Position numbers and translations under genes: made by a program. A DNA stretch of 64,000 nt from Helicobacter labetoulli. Its GTDB lineage: Bacteria > Campylobacterota > Campylobacteria > Campylobacterales > Helicobacteraceae. Below, one piece after another: positions 54,006 through 63,562 of the stretch. Location of the stretch: NCBI RefSeq assembly GCF_003670275.1, contig NZ_QXJF01000003.1, positions 62,001 through 126,000 on the forward strand, in the 5' to 3' direction. The notes beneath the pieces are model-generated. The model was not told where the DNA came from. It did not search any database and saw only the letters and a list, made by a program, of their open reading frames with translations. Position 1 is the stretch's first letter. Each line of letters starts with the position of its first letter.

Positions 54006-55028
54006 ATGAAGCTGAAGTATTATGTTGTTTTCTCGTTTGTGTTTATGTTTATTATGGGGCTATATGTGTATAGTTTAGAATCTCAAAGCTATACTTATAA
54101 TCTGCCATTTAGCACGGCACAATTAACATTGCCCGTGGCGATTTGGATTCTAGGAATTGTGCTTGTGTTTTTTATAATGACTTTAATTTTCTTTGCTTCA
54201 GCGTGGGCAAAGGAAATGCTAGAAGACTATCATCGTAAAAATGACTATGACAAGCTCCTTACACAAATTAACGAGCAAGCTCTCAATCAGCCCATTAAAG
54301 ATCGCGTATATAAACGCAAAGCCTTTGGTGATTTATCAAAAATCTTGCAAAGATTCTATCTCAAGCCTAGACTTGATTCTGTGGAGAGTTTTAACCGAAA
54401 AATTGATAGCCTTTTTGAAACTTACAAAGATGTGATGAGTGGCAAAGTGGTGGATTTAAAAAAATATCACTTGAGCAAAGATAATAAGTTTAATCTCCAA
54501 AATCTCAAAAATAAAATCAAAGCTAATTACAAAAATGGCTTCAACCTTTTAGATGAGGATTATCCCAACGAGCTTCAAAGTTATGCCATACTTGAGATTC
54601 TAAAAAATGGCGATTCAAAAGATTTAAACAAGCTTGTCGCACAGCTACACAACCTTACGCTTGATAAGACTTTGGTGCAGGAATTATTGCAAGTGTATTT
54701 AAAATATCCAAACACGATTGAGACTAAACATTTGAGTGAGAGCTTTAAAAATGTAGGGTGCGAGGCGTTTGAGTATATCCAATATGCCAAGGAAAGCAAA
54801 GGCATATTAAGCCCTGATGAGTGGATTAGATTCTTTGAAGAATGTGCAGACAATGATGAAAAGGCTGAAATGGCATTGTTCTATGTGCTATTTGAATTAG
54901 AAATGATTGACAAGGCAAAAGAACGGCATAAATCCCACGCTAAGGGAGAATACACAGCCATTGATGCGTATTTGGACTTAAAAGCAAGTGGCAAAAACTA
55001 TCCGTTTGATATTTTTGTTTTATCGTAA
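54006..55028 (+). CDS. Two-helix membrane protein with a helical cytoplasmic domain, unknown
   Basis: The 340-residue protein has two N-terminal membrane helices (about 5-22 and 42-68), a layout seen in LapA/DUF1049-type proteins, followed by a long lysine-rich helical domain resembling TPR-like repeats (GDSKDLNKLVAQLHNLTLDKTLVQELL, then ADNDEKAEMALFYVLFELEMIDKAKERH). I do not recognise it firmly. It is the last gene of the cysQ-accD-rlmH-dksA run, and a 10-bp hairpin follows the stop. Confidence 0.65.
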   Translation: MKLKYYVVFSFVFMFIMGLYVYSLESQSYTYNLPFSTAQLTLPVAIWILGIVLVFFIMTLIFFASAWAKEMLEDYHRKNDYDKLLTQINEQALNQPIKDRVYKRKAFGDLSKILQRFYLKPRLDSVESFNRKIDSLFETYKDVMSGKVVDLKKYHLSKDNKFNLQNLKNKIKANYKNGFNLLDEDYPNELQSYAILEILKNGDSKDLNKLVAQLHNLTLDKTLVQELLQVYLKYPNTIETKHLSESFKNVGCEAFEYIQYAKESKGILSPDEWIRFFEECADNDEKAEMALFYVLFELEMIDKAKERHKSHAKGEYTAIDAYLDLKASGKNYPFDIFVLS

Positions 55029-55035
55029 CAAAATC

Positions 55036-55069
55036 AGTAGAATCTAGAACAATCCTTACAGATTCTACT
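55036..55069. terminator. Hairpin between convergent genes
   Basis: AGTAGAATCT (55036-55045) and AGATTCTACT (55060-55069) are perfect inverted repeats with a 14-base loop just after the stop at 55028. No T-run follows on the plus strand. The remaining 220 bases up to cysE show nothing I can identify. Confidence 0.45.
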
Positions 55070-55292
55070 CTCAAAGCTAGACTTTCTTTCTCTCACATCA
55101 TTAAAAACTTCAATGCTATCACTTGCTTTTTACAAACATACACTTATTGATACGCATTTGTTTTATCATCACTTCGCACGATTTAGATTCTAATGCCACT
55201 TAGAATCTGCAGCATTAAAGATTTACACGATTTTTAAGAGCTACTTTTCCACGCTCTTTTGTCTTCAGCATTAGCTATCACGCTGCTAGACT

Positions 55293-56027
55293 CTATCCCT
55301 TTAAACTACGCAAGAAGGCGGCATAGATTCTATCTAATTCTTCCCTTTCTTTTTGATGTTCTTCACTCAACAATGCAACATCTTCACCCATAGCAGAATC
55401 TAGCGTAGTTTCTAGAATCTGTATGCGTTTTAAAAGATACTCAAACAACGCCCTATCAATATCAGGTAGCTTATTTATCGCACTTGCCTCTTTTGCCCTG
55501 CCTTTGACTATCACGCGTGCGGGAATCCCAACTGCCGTGCAGTCCTTAGGCACATCTTTTATCACCACAGAGTTCGCCCCGATCTTAGCATTCTCTCCAA
55601 TGCGTATATTCCCTAGAATCTTCGCTCCCGCTCCAATCACCACGCCATCTTCAATAGTAGGGTGTCTTTTGACTTTATCAAGGCTTGTTCCACCAAGCGT
55701 TACACCTTGATAAATCATCACATCATTACCCACTTCTGCCGTCTCACCTATCACCACACCAATAGCGTGGTCAATAAACACACGCCGACCAATCTGTGCT
55801 GCTGGGTGAATATCTACATTTGTAATAAAACCTGTAAGCCCCATAATGATTCTAGCTACAACCTTGAATCCAACCTTATGCAAACGATGAGCAATGCGAT
55901 AATGCACCAATGCGATAAGTCCGGGGTAGTTAAAAAACAGCTCTATGCTACTATTTATAGCGGGGTCTTTTTTCCTTACTATGCAAAAATCTTCTTTTAT
56001 CATACGCCATAGGCTGATTTGTCCCAT
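55293..56027 (-). CDS. cysE: Serine O-acetyltransferase
   Basis: CysE acetylates serine for cysteine synthesis. The 244-residue protein has an N-terminal helical domain (FNYPGLIALVHYRIAHRL), the left-handed beta-helix with hexapeptide repeats (VDIHPAAQIGRRVFIDHAIGVVIGE, GVTLGG, HPTIEDGVVIGAGAKILG) and a C-terminal extension of about 60 residues. It follows speA by eight bases and is likely cotranscribed with it. Confidence 0.94.
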   Translation of the reverse strand: MGQISLWRMIKEDFCIVRKKDPAINSSIELFFNYPGLIALVHYRIAHRLHKVGFKVVARIIMGLTGFITNVDIHPAAQIGRRVFIDHAIGVVIGETAEVGNDVMIYQGVTLGGTSLDKVKRHPTIEDGVVIGAGAKILGNIRIGENAKIGANSVVIKDVPKDCTAVGIPARVIVKGRAKEASAINKLPDIDRALFEYLLKRIQILETTLDSAMGEDVALLSEEHQKEREELDRIYAAFLRSLKG

Positions 56028-56035
56028 TTACCAAT

Positions 56036-57886
56036 TTACTCCATTTTTGTCGTAATCGTGCGAAGGTAGCCATTCTCACTTAGCATTACATACAATCGCC
56101 CAAGCATTTCCTTTTTACCCTCACTATCAAGCTGCTGATTTTCCTCAATATGCTGTTTCAACCGCCGCTCAATGTCCTTTGTATCATAATCTAAATCATC
56201 TAACACATCTAAAATCGTTTGTGCTTCAATGAGATTAGTTAGCTCATAGCCCTTATTCAAATCATCATCAAACTCAACACTAAACTCCGTTGGGTGAGTA
56301 AAAAGATTATGTCGCATTCCTAGCACCTCCTGATACGCACCCACAAGGAAAAAGCCCAAAAAATATTCTTCTTTTGTTACATCTACATCGTGTAAAAACA
56401 ATGGCGAACTCGCATTAAAAGCAATCTCGCCATCACTATCGCAAGTAATATCCCACAAACTAGCACTGCGGTTTGGACGGCGATTAAGCCTATCAAGCGG
56501 CATAACAGGAAAGTTTTGTGCCAAGCCCCAATAATCAGGCAAACTTTGAAAAAAACTACAATTAAGCAAATACCGCTCTTGGACTTGCTCTTGAATCTGC
56601 AAAATCTCATTATAATTCTTATGCTTTAAAAGCTTAATCACTTTTTTGATAATCAAATGCACCAAAACCTCGGTATTACTCCTATCTTGCAAATCAATAT
56701 AGCCCAAATCAAAAAGTGTGAGCAAAGATTCCATATGATCAAGGCTATCGTGCAAATATTCAATCGCATTTTTTTCAACCACGCTATTATACAAGTCAAA
56801 AAGCTCCTCTATGAGTGGCGGATTGCTCTTTTTAAGACGCAAGGCTTTTTCATCATATTCTTGAGAGAAAAGCTCTAACACTGGAGCGACAAGCACAGCG
56901 TGGTTTGCAGCGATAAAACGACCAGATTCTATAAAAATATCCGGCTCTGGCTCTTTTTTGTTTTTAGCAATCTCACGCAGTGAAAACACCACATCACCGC
57001 TAAACTCACTTAATGTGTAGTTGCGATTATTTTTGCCTTCGTGTTGGGTATATTCCACTGCCAAACCACCGCCGATATTAACACACTGCAAGTTTTTTGC
57101 ACCCTTTTTTCTTAGCTCTGCATAGATATTGCCCGCTTCTCGTATGGCTTTTTTAAGCGGTGAAATATCGCTGATTTGACTGCCGATGTGAAAGTGAATC
57201 ATCGTAAATTTATGCAACAACTGCTCTTTTTCAAGCATATTAATAGCTTCTAACAGCTCCGTGCTTGTGAGACCAAACTTTGAGTTTATCCCTCCACTTT
57301 TTGCCCAGATTCCAACACCTGTGCTGTGGAGGCGGATTCTAAGCCCTATGTTTGGATATGGCTCTCCTAGCTCACGCGCCACTTCAATAATTGTCTCTAG
57401 CTCATTTAGCCCTTCAATCGTTAATGTAATATCGTGTCCCATATTTGCCGCTGAAAAGCCTAGAGAAATCATCTCCTTATCTTTAAAGCCATTAACCGTG
57501 ATGGGCGAGTTTTTATTCGTATAAGCCATAGCCAAAATAAGCTCTGATTTACTCCCTGCCTCTAGCCCATAGCATTTATCTTGGCTCCGTTCCACAAGGG
57601 GCAAAACAAAATTTGGCATTTGATTAACTTTCAGCGGAAAAACAGCCTTAAACTTGCCTTTGTATGAATACTCCTTAATCGCCCCCTCAAAAGCCTTAAA
57701 CACCTTATCAACTTGATTTTTAATCAAATGTGGAAACCGCAAAAGCAAAGGTCCCTTATACCCTCGCTCCCTTGCATCTTGAACAATATCAATCAAAGCC
57801 GGTTTGTGCTTATAATTGACCTTGACTTTGCCATCATTGATAATAAAATCATTATTCCCCCAAAAGTTAATCCCATAATCCACCAT
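56036..57886 (-). CDS. speA: Biosynthetic arginine decarboxylase
   Basis: SpeA is a PLP enzyme that converts arginine to agmatine for spermidine synthesis. The 616-residue fold type III protein has the PLP-lysine region KAVFPLKVNQ, GLEAGSKSELILA, HFHIGSQISDI, the VNIGGGLAVEY loop and NCSFFQSLPD. A C-terminal helical extension is normal for the family. An AAGG box lies upstream of the ATG. Confidence 0.95.
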   Translation of the reverse strand: MVDYGINFWGNNDFIINDGKVKVNYKHKPALIDIVQDARERGYKGPLLLRFPHLIKNQVDKVFKAFEGAIKEYSYKGKFKAVFPLKVNQMPNFVLPLVERSQDKCYGLEAGSKSELILAMAYTNKNSPITVNGFKDKEMISLGFSAANMGHDITLTIEGLNELETIIEVARELGEPYPNIGLRIRLHSTGVGIWAKSGGINSKFGLTSTELLEAINMLEKEQLLHKFTMIHFHIGSQISDISPLKKAIREAGNIYAELRKKGAKNLQCVNIGGGLAVEYTQHEGKNNRNYTLSEFSGDVVFSLREIAKNKKEPEPDIFIESGRFIAANHAVLVAPVLELFSQEYDEKALRLKKSNPPLIEELFDLYNSVVEKNAIEYLHDSLDHMESLLTLFDLGYIDLQDRSNTEVLVHLIIKKVIKLLKHKNYNEILQIQEQVQERYLLNCSFFQSLPDYWGLAQNFPVMPLDRLNRRPNRSASLWDITCDSDGEIAFNASSPLFLHDVDVTKEEYFLGFFLVGAYQEVLGMRHNLFTHPTEFSVEFDDDLNKGYELTNLIEAQTILDVLDDLDYDTKDIERRLKQHIEENQQLDSEGKKEMLGRLYVMLSENGYLRTITTKME

Positions 57887-58053
57887 AGCTATTCCTTGCC
57901 TTTCAAAAAATGAGTTTGCATTATAGCACTTTGTGAGTTTTTATCAAGCTAAAAGATTTTAAAATAGGAGATTCTAAGCTTGAGATAAAACTCATAACAA
58001 TGTATAATCCACACCCAAAATGCAATATAGTCAAACACAATAAGGAGTGAGCC

Positions 58054-58566
58054 TTGCCTACACAATTTGTAGAATCTAGCCTAATGCCCCAACTTGATAT
58101 AGATGAGAATAGCTCTTATAAAAATCTCCTAGAAACACTTTTATCTAAGATATGTAATCTTAGGCTCATTCAGGGGGACTTTTCACATTGCACTCTTGAG
58201 GTGATTTTTGTAGATTCTCAAGCAATGCGAGAGATTAACCTTGCTCATCGTGGTAAAGACAGCACCACAGATGTGTTAAGCTTTCCTTTAGAGTGTGATT
58301 TTGACTTTCAACCCTTAGATGGCACCGCCACATTTGAACGCCTTTTAGGCAGTATTATCATCAACACCGAGCTTGCCAAAGAGATGAGTGAGAATTACGC
58401 TCATAATATTGCAGATGAGATAAGTTTGCTTTTTATCCATGGCTTTTTGCATATTCTAGGCTTTGATCACGAAGTGGATAATGGGGAGCAACGAGCCTTA
58501 GAGCAACACATTATAGAATCCATAGGGCTAAAACAAAGCTTGATTGTGAGAGTGCAGGAACATTAA
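58054..58566 (+). CDS. ybeY: Endoribonuclease YbeY
   Basis: YbeY matures 16S rRNA 3' ends and takes part in ribosome quality control. The start is TTG at 58054, six bases after AAGGAG. The 170 residues have LAHRGKDSTTDVLSFPLE and the zinc-binding H-x3-H-x5-H motif HGFLHILGFDH. The N-terminus is slightly extended and acidic. The gene stands alone, divergent from speA. Confidence 0.92.
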   Translation: MPTQFVESSLMPQLDIDENSSYKNLLETLLSKICNLRLIQGDFSHCTLEVIFVDSQAMREINLAHRGKDSTTDVLSFPLECDFDFQPLDGTATFERLLGSIIINTELAKEMSENYAHNIADEISLLFIHGFLHILGFDHEVDNGEQRALEQHIIESIGLKQSLIVRVQEH

Positions 58567-58762
58567 AGATAAGAAAAACTAACGCAAAAGTCTTAAAGAT
58601 ACATCAAATTCCAAAAACAAGTCGCCCACAAAATACGAGAATAGAGAGAAATATAGACAACGCTTCGCCAAACATTGCATTTCCTTGATTACGATTTTAT
58701 TTTGCATCACCGCAATGAGAGTGGATTTAGTAGAGTTACTATAAGATAAAACAATTACAATC

Positions 58763-58784
58763 CCAGCCCAAGTGTATGGGCTGG
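58763..58784 (-). terminator. Terminator of the TM2-domain gene
   Basis: CCAGCCCA and TGGGCTGG form a perfect 8-bp GC-rich stem with a six-base loop, 29 bases beyond the stop of the TM2 gene. The following minus-strand sequence is moderately T-rich. It could also stop transcription from ybeY. Confidence 0.55.
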
Positions 58785-58812
58785 AAGGGAAGTTTTCAAA
58801 TACAAATAGAAG

Positions 58813-59298
58813 TTATAGTCCTAGCATAAGGAGCTGATTATTGATTTTGTCAAAGTTATCTTTTTTGATTCCTTTCCATACAAGAAATAAATCAGCGATA
58901 ACCCAAACGGCAACAATAAGCCAAACAATCCCCATCAAACCAAACCCCATTGCCGCACCAACTGCCGCTCCTTCTTCATCACCCACAGCAGCACCAGCAA
59001 ATGTAGTCATTGCTCCAAATATGAAAGCAAAAATCCACATAGCACTAATACCCAAGAGCTTAAGCACGCCAAGCCCGATATTACCTTTATAGAACCTATC
59101 CGCACCAAATCCACCAAAAAATAAACCCAAAACCAACCCCACAACAGGAGTCTTAAGCGGTAACATACTCAAGGAAGCAACTTTATTTGTATCTGTTGCT
59201 TTTGAAATTCTCTCTTGTAAAACCAGTGTAGATTCTTCTGGGATTTTCCCTGCCCACGCCATAACCATTTGTTGAGCTTGCATTTGTGAATCCTGCAT
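58813..59298 (-). CDS. TM2-domain membrane protein
   Basis: The 161-residue protein has an N-terminal hydrophilic segment (about 1-45) and a TM2 domain: GLVLGLFFGGFGADRFYKGNIGLGVLKLL, then an alanine/glycine-rich second helix pair and the conserved end VIADLFLVWKGI. The insertion FAGAAVGDEEGAAVGAAMG between helices is low-complexity. TM2 proteins have no settled function in bacteria. It lies downstream of the TetR gene on the same strand. Confidence 0.8.
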   Translation of the reverse strand: MQDSQMQAQQMVMAWAGKIPEESTLVLQERISKATDTNKVASLSMLPLKTPVVGLVLGLFFGGFGADRFYKGNIGLGVLKLLGISAMWIFAFIFGAMTTFAGAAVGDEEGAAVGAAMGFGLMGIVWLIVAVWVIADLFLVWKGIKKDNFDKINNQLLMLGL

Positions 59299-59391
59299 AA
59301 TCTTTCTCCTTTAATTCTTAAAATAACGCAAAATAATGCCCAGTTATTTTCCTTAATTATTCCTTAATTATTCACTAGTTATTTATCCCCC

Positions 59392-60033
59392 TTATCTTAT
59401 CTCTCGCCACACTTCAAGGAACTCCGCACTTATCTCCTCATCAATCACGCTTAAGCCCACACCCTCGCACATTATCCGTAAATGTCGCACTTTGTAAGTA
59501 TATTCCATTTGGTTAAGAGGATATAACGCACTATCAAGCCATATATACACACCCCAAACGAGCATTTCACTCGCTGCCCTTGGATATGCCACACTCAATG
59601 AACCATCGCTATTGCCCTCTTCTATTATAGATTCTACAATGGGCATAAGATGTGTTTGCGTATGCTTTTGCTTGTAGGCTAAAGTCTGCAAAGAACCAAG
59701 CAAGGATAGAGAGCTGCGGATAATCTCTTTATGTGTCAAAATATGCTTAAGATGAAGCAAAATAAGGGCTTTAAGCTTATCGCGTCCATTGATTTGAGAG
59801 CGTTCAATCTCCCAAATCTTTTCACTCTGCTCATCATATTGCCCCAAAATCGCATACAAAATATCCTCTTTATTTTTAAAATGATGATAGATCGCCCCCT
59901 TTGTATAACCACACAATGCCAATTTATCAATAATATCTTGCATTTTGACATTTTCAAAACCATAAGTGCTAAAGAGTTTGAGTGCGATGTCTAGAATCTT
60001 ATTTGTCGTTTTTATAGGAGTTTTCAAAGCCAT
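59392..60033 (-). CDS. TetR-family transcriptional regulator
   Basis: The 213-residue regulator has an N-terminal helix-turn-helix (about 12-57; ILDIALKLFSTYGFENVKMQDII, CGYTKGAIYHHFKNKEDIL) and a divergent helical ligand domain. A perfect 11-bp inverted repeat lies 49 bases upstream of the start and is a good candidate for its own operator. The regulated genes are unknown; the TM2 gene downstream is possible. The start ATG follows AAAGGC. Confidence 0.87.
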   Translation of the reverse strand: MALKTPIKTTNKILDIALKLFSTYGFENVKMQDIIDKLALCGYTKGAIYHHFKNKEDILYAILGQYDEQSEKIWEIERSQINGRDKLKALILLHLKHILTHKEIIRSSLSLLGSLQTLAYKQKHTQTHLMPIVESIIEEGNSDGSLSVAYPRAASEMLVWGVYIWLDSALYPLNQMEYTYKVRHLRIMCEGVGLSVIDEEISAEFLEVWREIR

Positions 60034-60081
60034 AATCTGCCTTTCATCTCAATGTAAAGTGTAAAAACAGCCAAAAATTCT

Positions 60082-60110
60082 AACATACTTTTTACAAACA
60101 AAAGTATGTT
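60082..60110. promoter_or_regulatory. Candidate TetR operator (perfect inverted repeat)
   Basis: AACATACTTTT (60082-60092) and AAAAGTATGTT (60100-60110) are perfect inverted repeats with a seven-base spacer. A third half-site, AAGTATGTTTA, lies at 60135-60145 inside the end of ruvX. Hairpin formation followed by ATTTTT also makes a ruvX terminator possible; both roles may coexist. Confidence 0.55.
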
Positions 60111-60117
60111 TATAACG

Positions 60118-60555
60118 CTATATATTCGTATTATAAGTATGTTTAGATTCTAAAAATCTTTCTAAAATCAAAGTCGCACTCAAAGAATCTAGTCGTCCAT
60201 CTTTTTGAGCTTTTTTGCGATTTTCTCTCCCCATATACACGCTTGATTGCAAGGCTTCTAGGCTCGTGTAGTCCTCATTAATATACACTATCTCTCCGCC
60301 AAATTCAACAAGCCCCACAAAATGCAAGATTCTATTACGCGTATCACTATGCCTAGCCTCCCCGCCGCTTGGCAACCCAACGACTAAAATATCAATCTCA
60401 CGCATTTTTAAAATCTCGCTTAACTCACTAGAGGCTTGATTGCGATTTTTACGCAAAATAGGCTCTATGGGCAGGATAATGCCAAGCCTAGCAACCGCTA
60501 AGCCTATCTTTTTTAGCCCCACATCACAAGCTAGAATATTCTTTTGATTTTGCAT
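60118..60555 (-). CDS. ruvX: Putative pre-16S rRNA nuclease / Holliday-junction resolvase-like RuvX
   Basis: From the ATG at 60553-60555, one base after the dprA stop, the protein has 145 residues with a RNase H-like YqgF domain: ILACDVGLKKIGLAVA, ILVVGLPSGGEARHSD, VYINEDYTSLEA and the late DSLSATLILERFL. A longer frame reaching into dprA is rejected. YqgF proteins trim pre-16S rRNA. The order dprA-ruvX is conserved with H. pylori. Confidence 0.9.
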   Translation of the reverse strand: MQNQKNILACDVGLKKIGLAVARLGIILPIEPILRKNRNQASSELSEILKMREIDILVVGLPSGGEARHSDTRNRILHFVGLVEFGGEIVYINEDYTSLEALQSSVYMGRENRKKAQKDGRLDSLSATLILERFLESKHTYNTNI

Positions 60556-60556
60556 C

Positions 60557-61360
60557 TTATAGCACCCGTATGCTTCCAGCTTCCCGCACGATTTTCCCCT
60601 CAAGCTCATATTCATAAATCTTCTCGCCAAATTTTAAATACGCTTCTTCAAAACTAGGATTCTTCATACAAAATTCTAAAATCTCATCGCTCCTTTGAAT
60701 CTTCACGCCAAAAATCCCCTCCAAAAAAACATTCATATCATAAATACACTTTGCCCTATGTGTAGCCAAAAGCTCTTGTGTCCCCTCACTCTCACCCAAA
60801 CGATGAGGCAGAACAAAAAGGGGCTTGTTAAGCTCATAGGCAATCCTTGCACTTTGCATAGAGCCACTTTGCTTATCAGCTTGAGGGATAATCACCACAT
60901 CACTTAGGGCAATCACAAGCCTATTGCGTTCTAGGAAGCTGAATCTATGGGGCATATAGGGGCTTTCATACTCGCTGATAACCGCACATTCTTGCATCAT
61001 TTTTTCAATCATAGCCTTATTTGAACGCGGATAGTAAATATCTAGGCTTGAGGGAGAGAACATTATCGTGCGGGGAAAAGCGTGAGTGTGAGCGATAATA
61101 TCCACGCCAATTGCCCCACCACTAATAACCACACCCTGAAGTTCTGCGATTTTTGAAGCAAGTTTTGCAACATAGGATTTTGTGTAAGGATTTGGCTTTC
61201 TTGTGCCAACAATGGCGATTTTATGCTCCGCTTGTAATAAAGATTCTAAAGCCCCACCTTTATAAAAAAGCTTTTTGGGTGGATTTTTTAGCATATTTAA
61301 ATGTGCAGGAATAGGCTCTAAGGGTTTAGATTCTATATCCACTTTCACTTTATGCCCCAA
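60557..61360 (-). CDS. dprA: DNA-processing protein DprA
   Basis: DprA protects incoming single-stranded DNA and loads RecA during natural transformation. The 267-residue Rossmann-like protein has KIAIVGTRKPNPYTKSYV, VVISGGAIGVDIIAHTHA, FSFLERNRLVIALSDVVIIPQADKQSGSM and a short C-terminal winged-helix-like segment (FGEKIYEYELEGKIVREAGSIRV). Together with the pseudopilin-like genes it suggests a transformable organism, although Helicobacter usually take up DNA with a ComB T4SS. Confidence 0.93.
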   Translation of the reverse strand: MGHKVKVDIESKPLEPIPAHLNMLKNPPKKLFYKGGALESLLQAEHKIAIVGTRKPNPYTKSYVAKLASKIAELQGVVISGGAIGVDIIAHTHAFPRTIMFSPSSLDIYYPRSNKAMIEKMMQECAVISEYESPYMPHRFSFLERNRLVIALSDVVIIPQADKQSGSMQSARIAYELNKPLFVLPHRLGESEGTQELLATHRAKCIYDMNVFLEGIFGVKIQRSDEILEFCMKNPSFEEAYLKFGEKIYEYELEGKIVREAGSIRVL

Positions 61361-61371
61361 GTCTCACGCTC

Positions 61372-62445
61372 TTAGAAAAATGGCGAACGCGCATAGGAGT
61401 GAATCTTATTTTCACGCAAAAAGCTCTCTAACTCACTAGGCGAGACAAGCTCCAAATTGGCATTAAGCTCTTTTTGCATTTGTGCTAGAGCTTTAAAAGT
61501 GCTAGGGTGTGGGTGGCAAATAGCTATGGCATAACCCTTTTTTTTCGCTTTTTTGATAAGCAAGGCGAGCTGTTTTTTGGTATAAGCGATATTTGTTTGA
61601 TTGTCTAAAAATATATCCCTTTGCATAATCAGTCGCTTCTGCTCTCTGGCGAGAATCTCACTTGCGGGATTAGGAATTGTAACACTATCAATAAACTTCA
61701 AATCAAGCTCATCAAAAACTTCTAAAAGATTTTTCATATCCGCCTTGCTTTTGGTAAATCTTGAGCCTGTGTGATTATTGAGATACACAAGATGTGGAAA
61801 ATCCTGTTTGATTTGCCAAATCTGCTCTTTTAAACTCTGCTTGTCAATGCCAACTTTTAAAGGCTCTAGCTCTTTTTGGGTAAAATTTTGTGCCTCTAGC
61901 GGAAGATGAATCATAAAGCTTTTGCCGTTTTTAATAACACGCTGGGCAAGTTTTGGCGTTATGCCATTGCTACGCGTTTTTGGAAAAATGGAGGGCGTGA
62001 TGTTAAGGGGCAAAGATTCTAGACTTTTAATTTGAGAAAGCTTTGAGAGGTCGTCCATTATGAGCAGCACCTTTGGCTTTGGGCTAGATATGAGATTGTG
62101 CATATTTGGATTTTGTGATATGGCTTGATGTTCAATCGTAGAATCTTGCCTACTACGCGGGGATTTTGTATCATTTTGATTTTGGGTAAAATCTTTAGAA
62201 GCAGTCTCTTCTGTCTTTGTGTTAGAATCTTGGGTTGGCTTACTTTGCCCCACCTCATCAAGCTGGATAAAATTATCCGTATGCAGTCCAAGAAATATTT
62301 GGCTAAAGCCCTGAATCAAAGGGTGAGTGATAACCTTAGAATCGCTCTTAGATTCTGCAAGATGTGAAATAGAATCCGCCTTGCATAATACAGAAAGCGT
62401 AAAAAGCGTTAAAATCCCACAAAGCAAAAGGCGGAGATTCACCAC
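61372..62445 (-). CDS. Divergent polysaccharide deacetylase family (YibQ-like)
   Basis: The 357-residue protein has a signal peptide (about 1-22), a Ser/Asp/Lys-rich linker (about 40-125) and a deacetylase-like domain: VLLIMDDLSKLSQI, LNITPSIFPKTRSN, FMIHLPLEAQNF, LNNHTGSRFT and AIAICHPHP. These His/Asp motifs are those of the DUF610/YibQ group, thought to act on periplasmic glycans. The start is GTG at 62445. It lies 13 bases after minE and 11 before dprA. Confidence 0.8.
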   Translation of the reverse strand: MVNLRLLLCGILTLFTLSVLCKADSISHLAESKSDSKVITHPLIQGFSQIFLGLHTDNFIQLDEVGQSKPTQDSNTKTEETASKDFTQNQNDTKSPRSRQDSTIEHQAISQNPNMHNLISSPKPKVLLIMDDLSKLSQIKSLESLPLNITPSIFPKTRSNGITPKLAQRVIKNGKSFMIHLPLEAQNFTQKELEPLKVGIDKQSLKEQIWQIKQDFPHLVYLNNHTGSRFTKSKADMKNLLEVFDELDLKFIDSVTIPNPASEILAREQKRLIMQRDIFLDNQTNIAYTKKQLALLIKKAKKKGYAIAICHPHPSTFKALAQMQKELNANLELVSPSELESFLRENKIHSYARSPFF

Positions 62446-62458
62446 ACATTCCCTTTCA

Positions 62459-62695
62459 CTATGCGTTACCTAGCGTGATTTGCACTTCAAGCGTGGAGAT
62501 ATGGCTATTACTATTTGTGCTAAAATGTATGTCGGTTGATTGTGTGTATTTTTGCACCACTTGCAAAATCTCCCTTTGCATATCCTCAAGGTAGGGGATA
62601 TTTGCCGTGCGTTCGTGCGATAGGACAAGCTTAAGTCGCTCTCTTGCGTTTGTTGCACTTTTTTTAGAGCCACCAAACATACCAAACACACTCAT
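62459..62695 (-). CDS. minE: Cell division topological specificity factor MinE
   Basis: A 78-residue MinE with the N-terminal membrane-targeting MSVFGMFGG, the ATPase-stimulating [31 protein letters not shown] region and a C-terminal dimerisation strand. It drives MinD release at the poles and so positions the Z ring. The ATG overlaps the minD stop (ATGA). Confidence 0.94.
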   Translation of the reverse strand: MSVFGMFGGSKKSATNARERLKLVLSHERTANIPYLEDMQREILQVVQKYTQSTDIHFSTNSNSHISTLEVQITLGNA

Positions 62696-63507
62696 TTAAA
62701 TATCCTTTTTAACGCTCCTAGCATTCCCTCATTCTCCATAGATATAAAAGGCACATCTGTCCCCAAAATCCGCTTTGCAATATTTGTATATGCCTTAGCA
62801 CTTGGTGCTTGTGTGTAAATGACAGGCTCACCATTATTTGTTGCACTGACAATCTTACTATCTTCAGGGATTAGCCCAATAAGTGGCAATGCCAAAATCC
62901 CAAGCACATCTTCCACGCTTAACATCTCGCCCTTTTTCACAAGCTCTGGCTTAATGCGGTTAATGATGATATGTTTTTGCACCTCTTCATTATTTTGTGC
63001 CTTATGGCTTTTTGCATCAATTATGCCTATCACCCTATCGCTATCCCGCACAGAGCTAACCTCTGGCGTTACCACGATTAACGCCCTATCCGCCCATAAA
63101 ATCGCGTGTTCAAATCCCCCTTCAATCCCCGCTGGAGAATCTATCAGCACATAATCAAACTTCTGCCTTAGCTCATCAATCAATACGCCAACCTTATCCT
63201 TATCAAGTATCGTTTTATCCTTTGTTTGCGAGGCAGGAAGAAAGTAAAGATTTTTTGTTTTCTTATGGCTAATGAGTGCTTGAGAGAGATTACACTTGCC
63301 TTCCATTACATCAATCACATCATACACAATGCGGTTTTCAAGCCCTAGAAGCATATCAAGATTCCTAAGCCCTATATCAAAATCAACCGCCACAACCTTT
63401 TTATTCTCTTTTTCTATCTCTTGGGCTAGTCCCACGGCTAAATTTGCCGTAGCAGTGGATTTCCCCACGCCACCCTTGCCTGAAGTAATGGTAATAACCT
63501 GCGACAC
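62692..63507 (-). CDS. minD: Septum site-determining ATPase MinD
   Basis: The 271-residue ParA-type ATPase has the deviant Walker [46 protein letters not shown] and a C-terminal amphipathic membrane-targeting end ([11 protein letters not shown]). It recruits MinC and MinE at the membrane. minC is not in the window. Confidence 0.96.
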   Translation of the reverse strand: MSQVITITSGKGGVGKSTATANLAVGLAQEIEKENKKVVAVDFDIGLRNLDMLLGLENRIVYDVIDVMEGKCNLSQALISHKKTKNLYFLPASQTKDKTILDKDKVGVLIDELRQKFDYVLIDSPAGIEGGFEHAILWADRALIVVTPEVSSVRDSDRVIGIIDAKSHKAQNNEEVQKHIIINRIKPELVKKGEMLSVEDVLGILALPLIGLIPEDSKIVSATNNGEPVIYTQAPSAKAYTNIAKRILGTDVPFISMENEGMLGALKRIFK

Positions 63508-63562
63508 TCTCTCTCCTTAAAAATATTTAAAAACGAAAACGCTTATTGTAAGCATAAAAACT

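Noticed and set aside
60555-60630. Extended N-terminus of RuvX into dprA
   Set aside because: The YqgF domain starts right after the ATG at 60553-60555, and the extension has no similarity and overlaps dprA.
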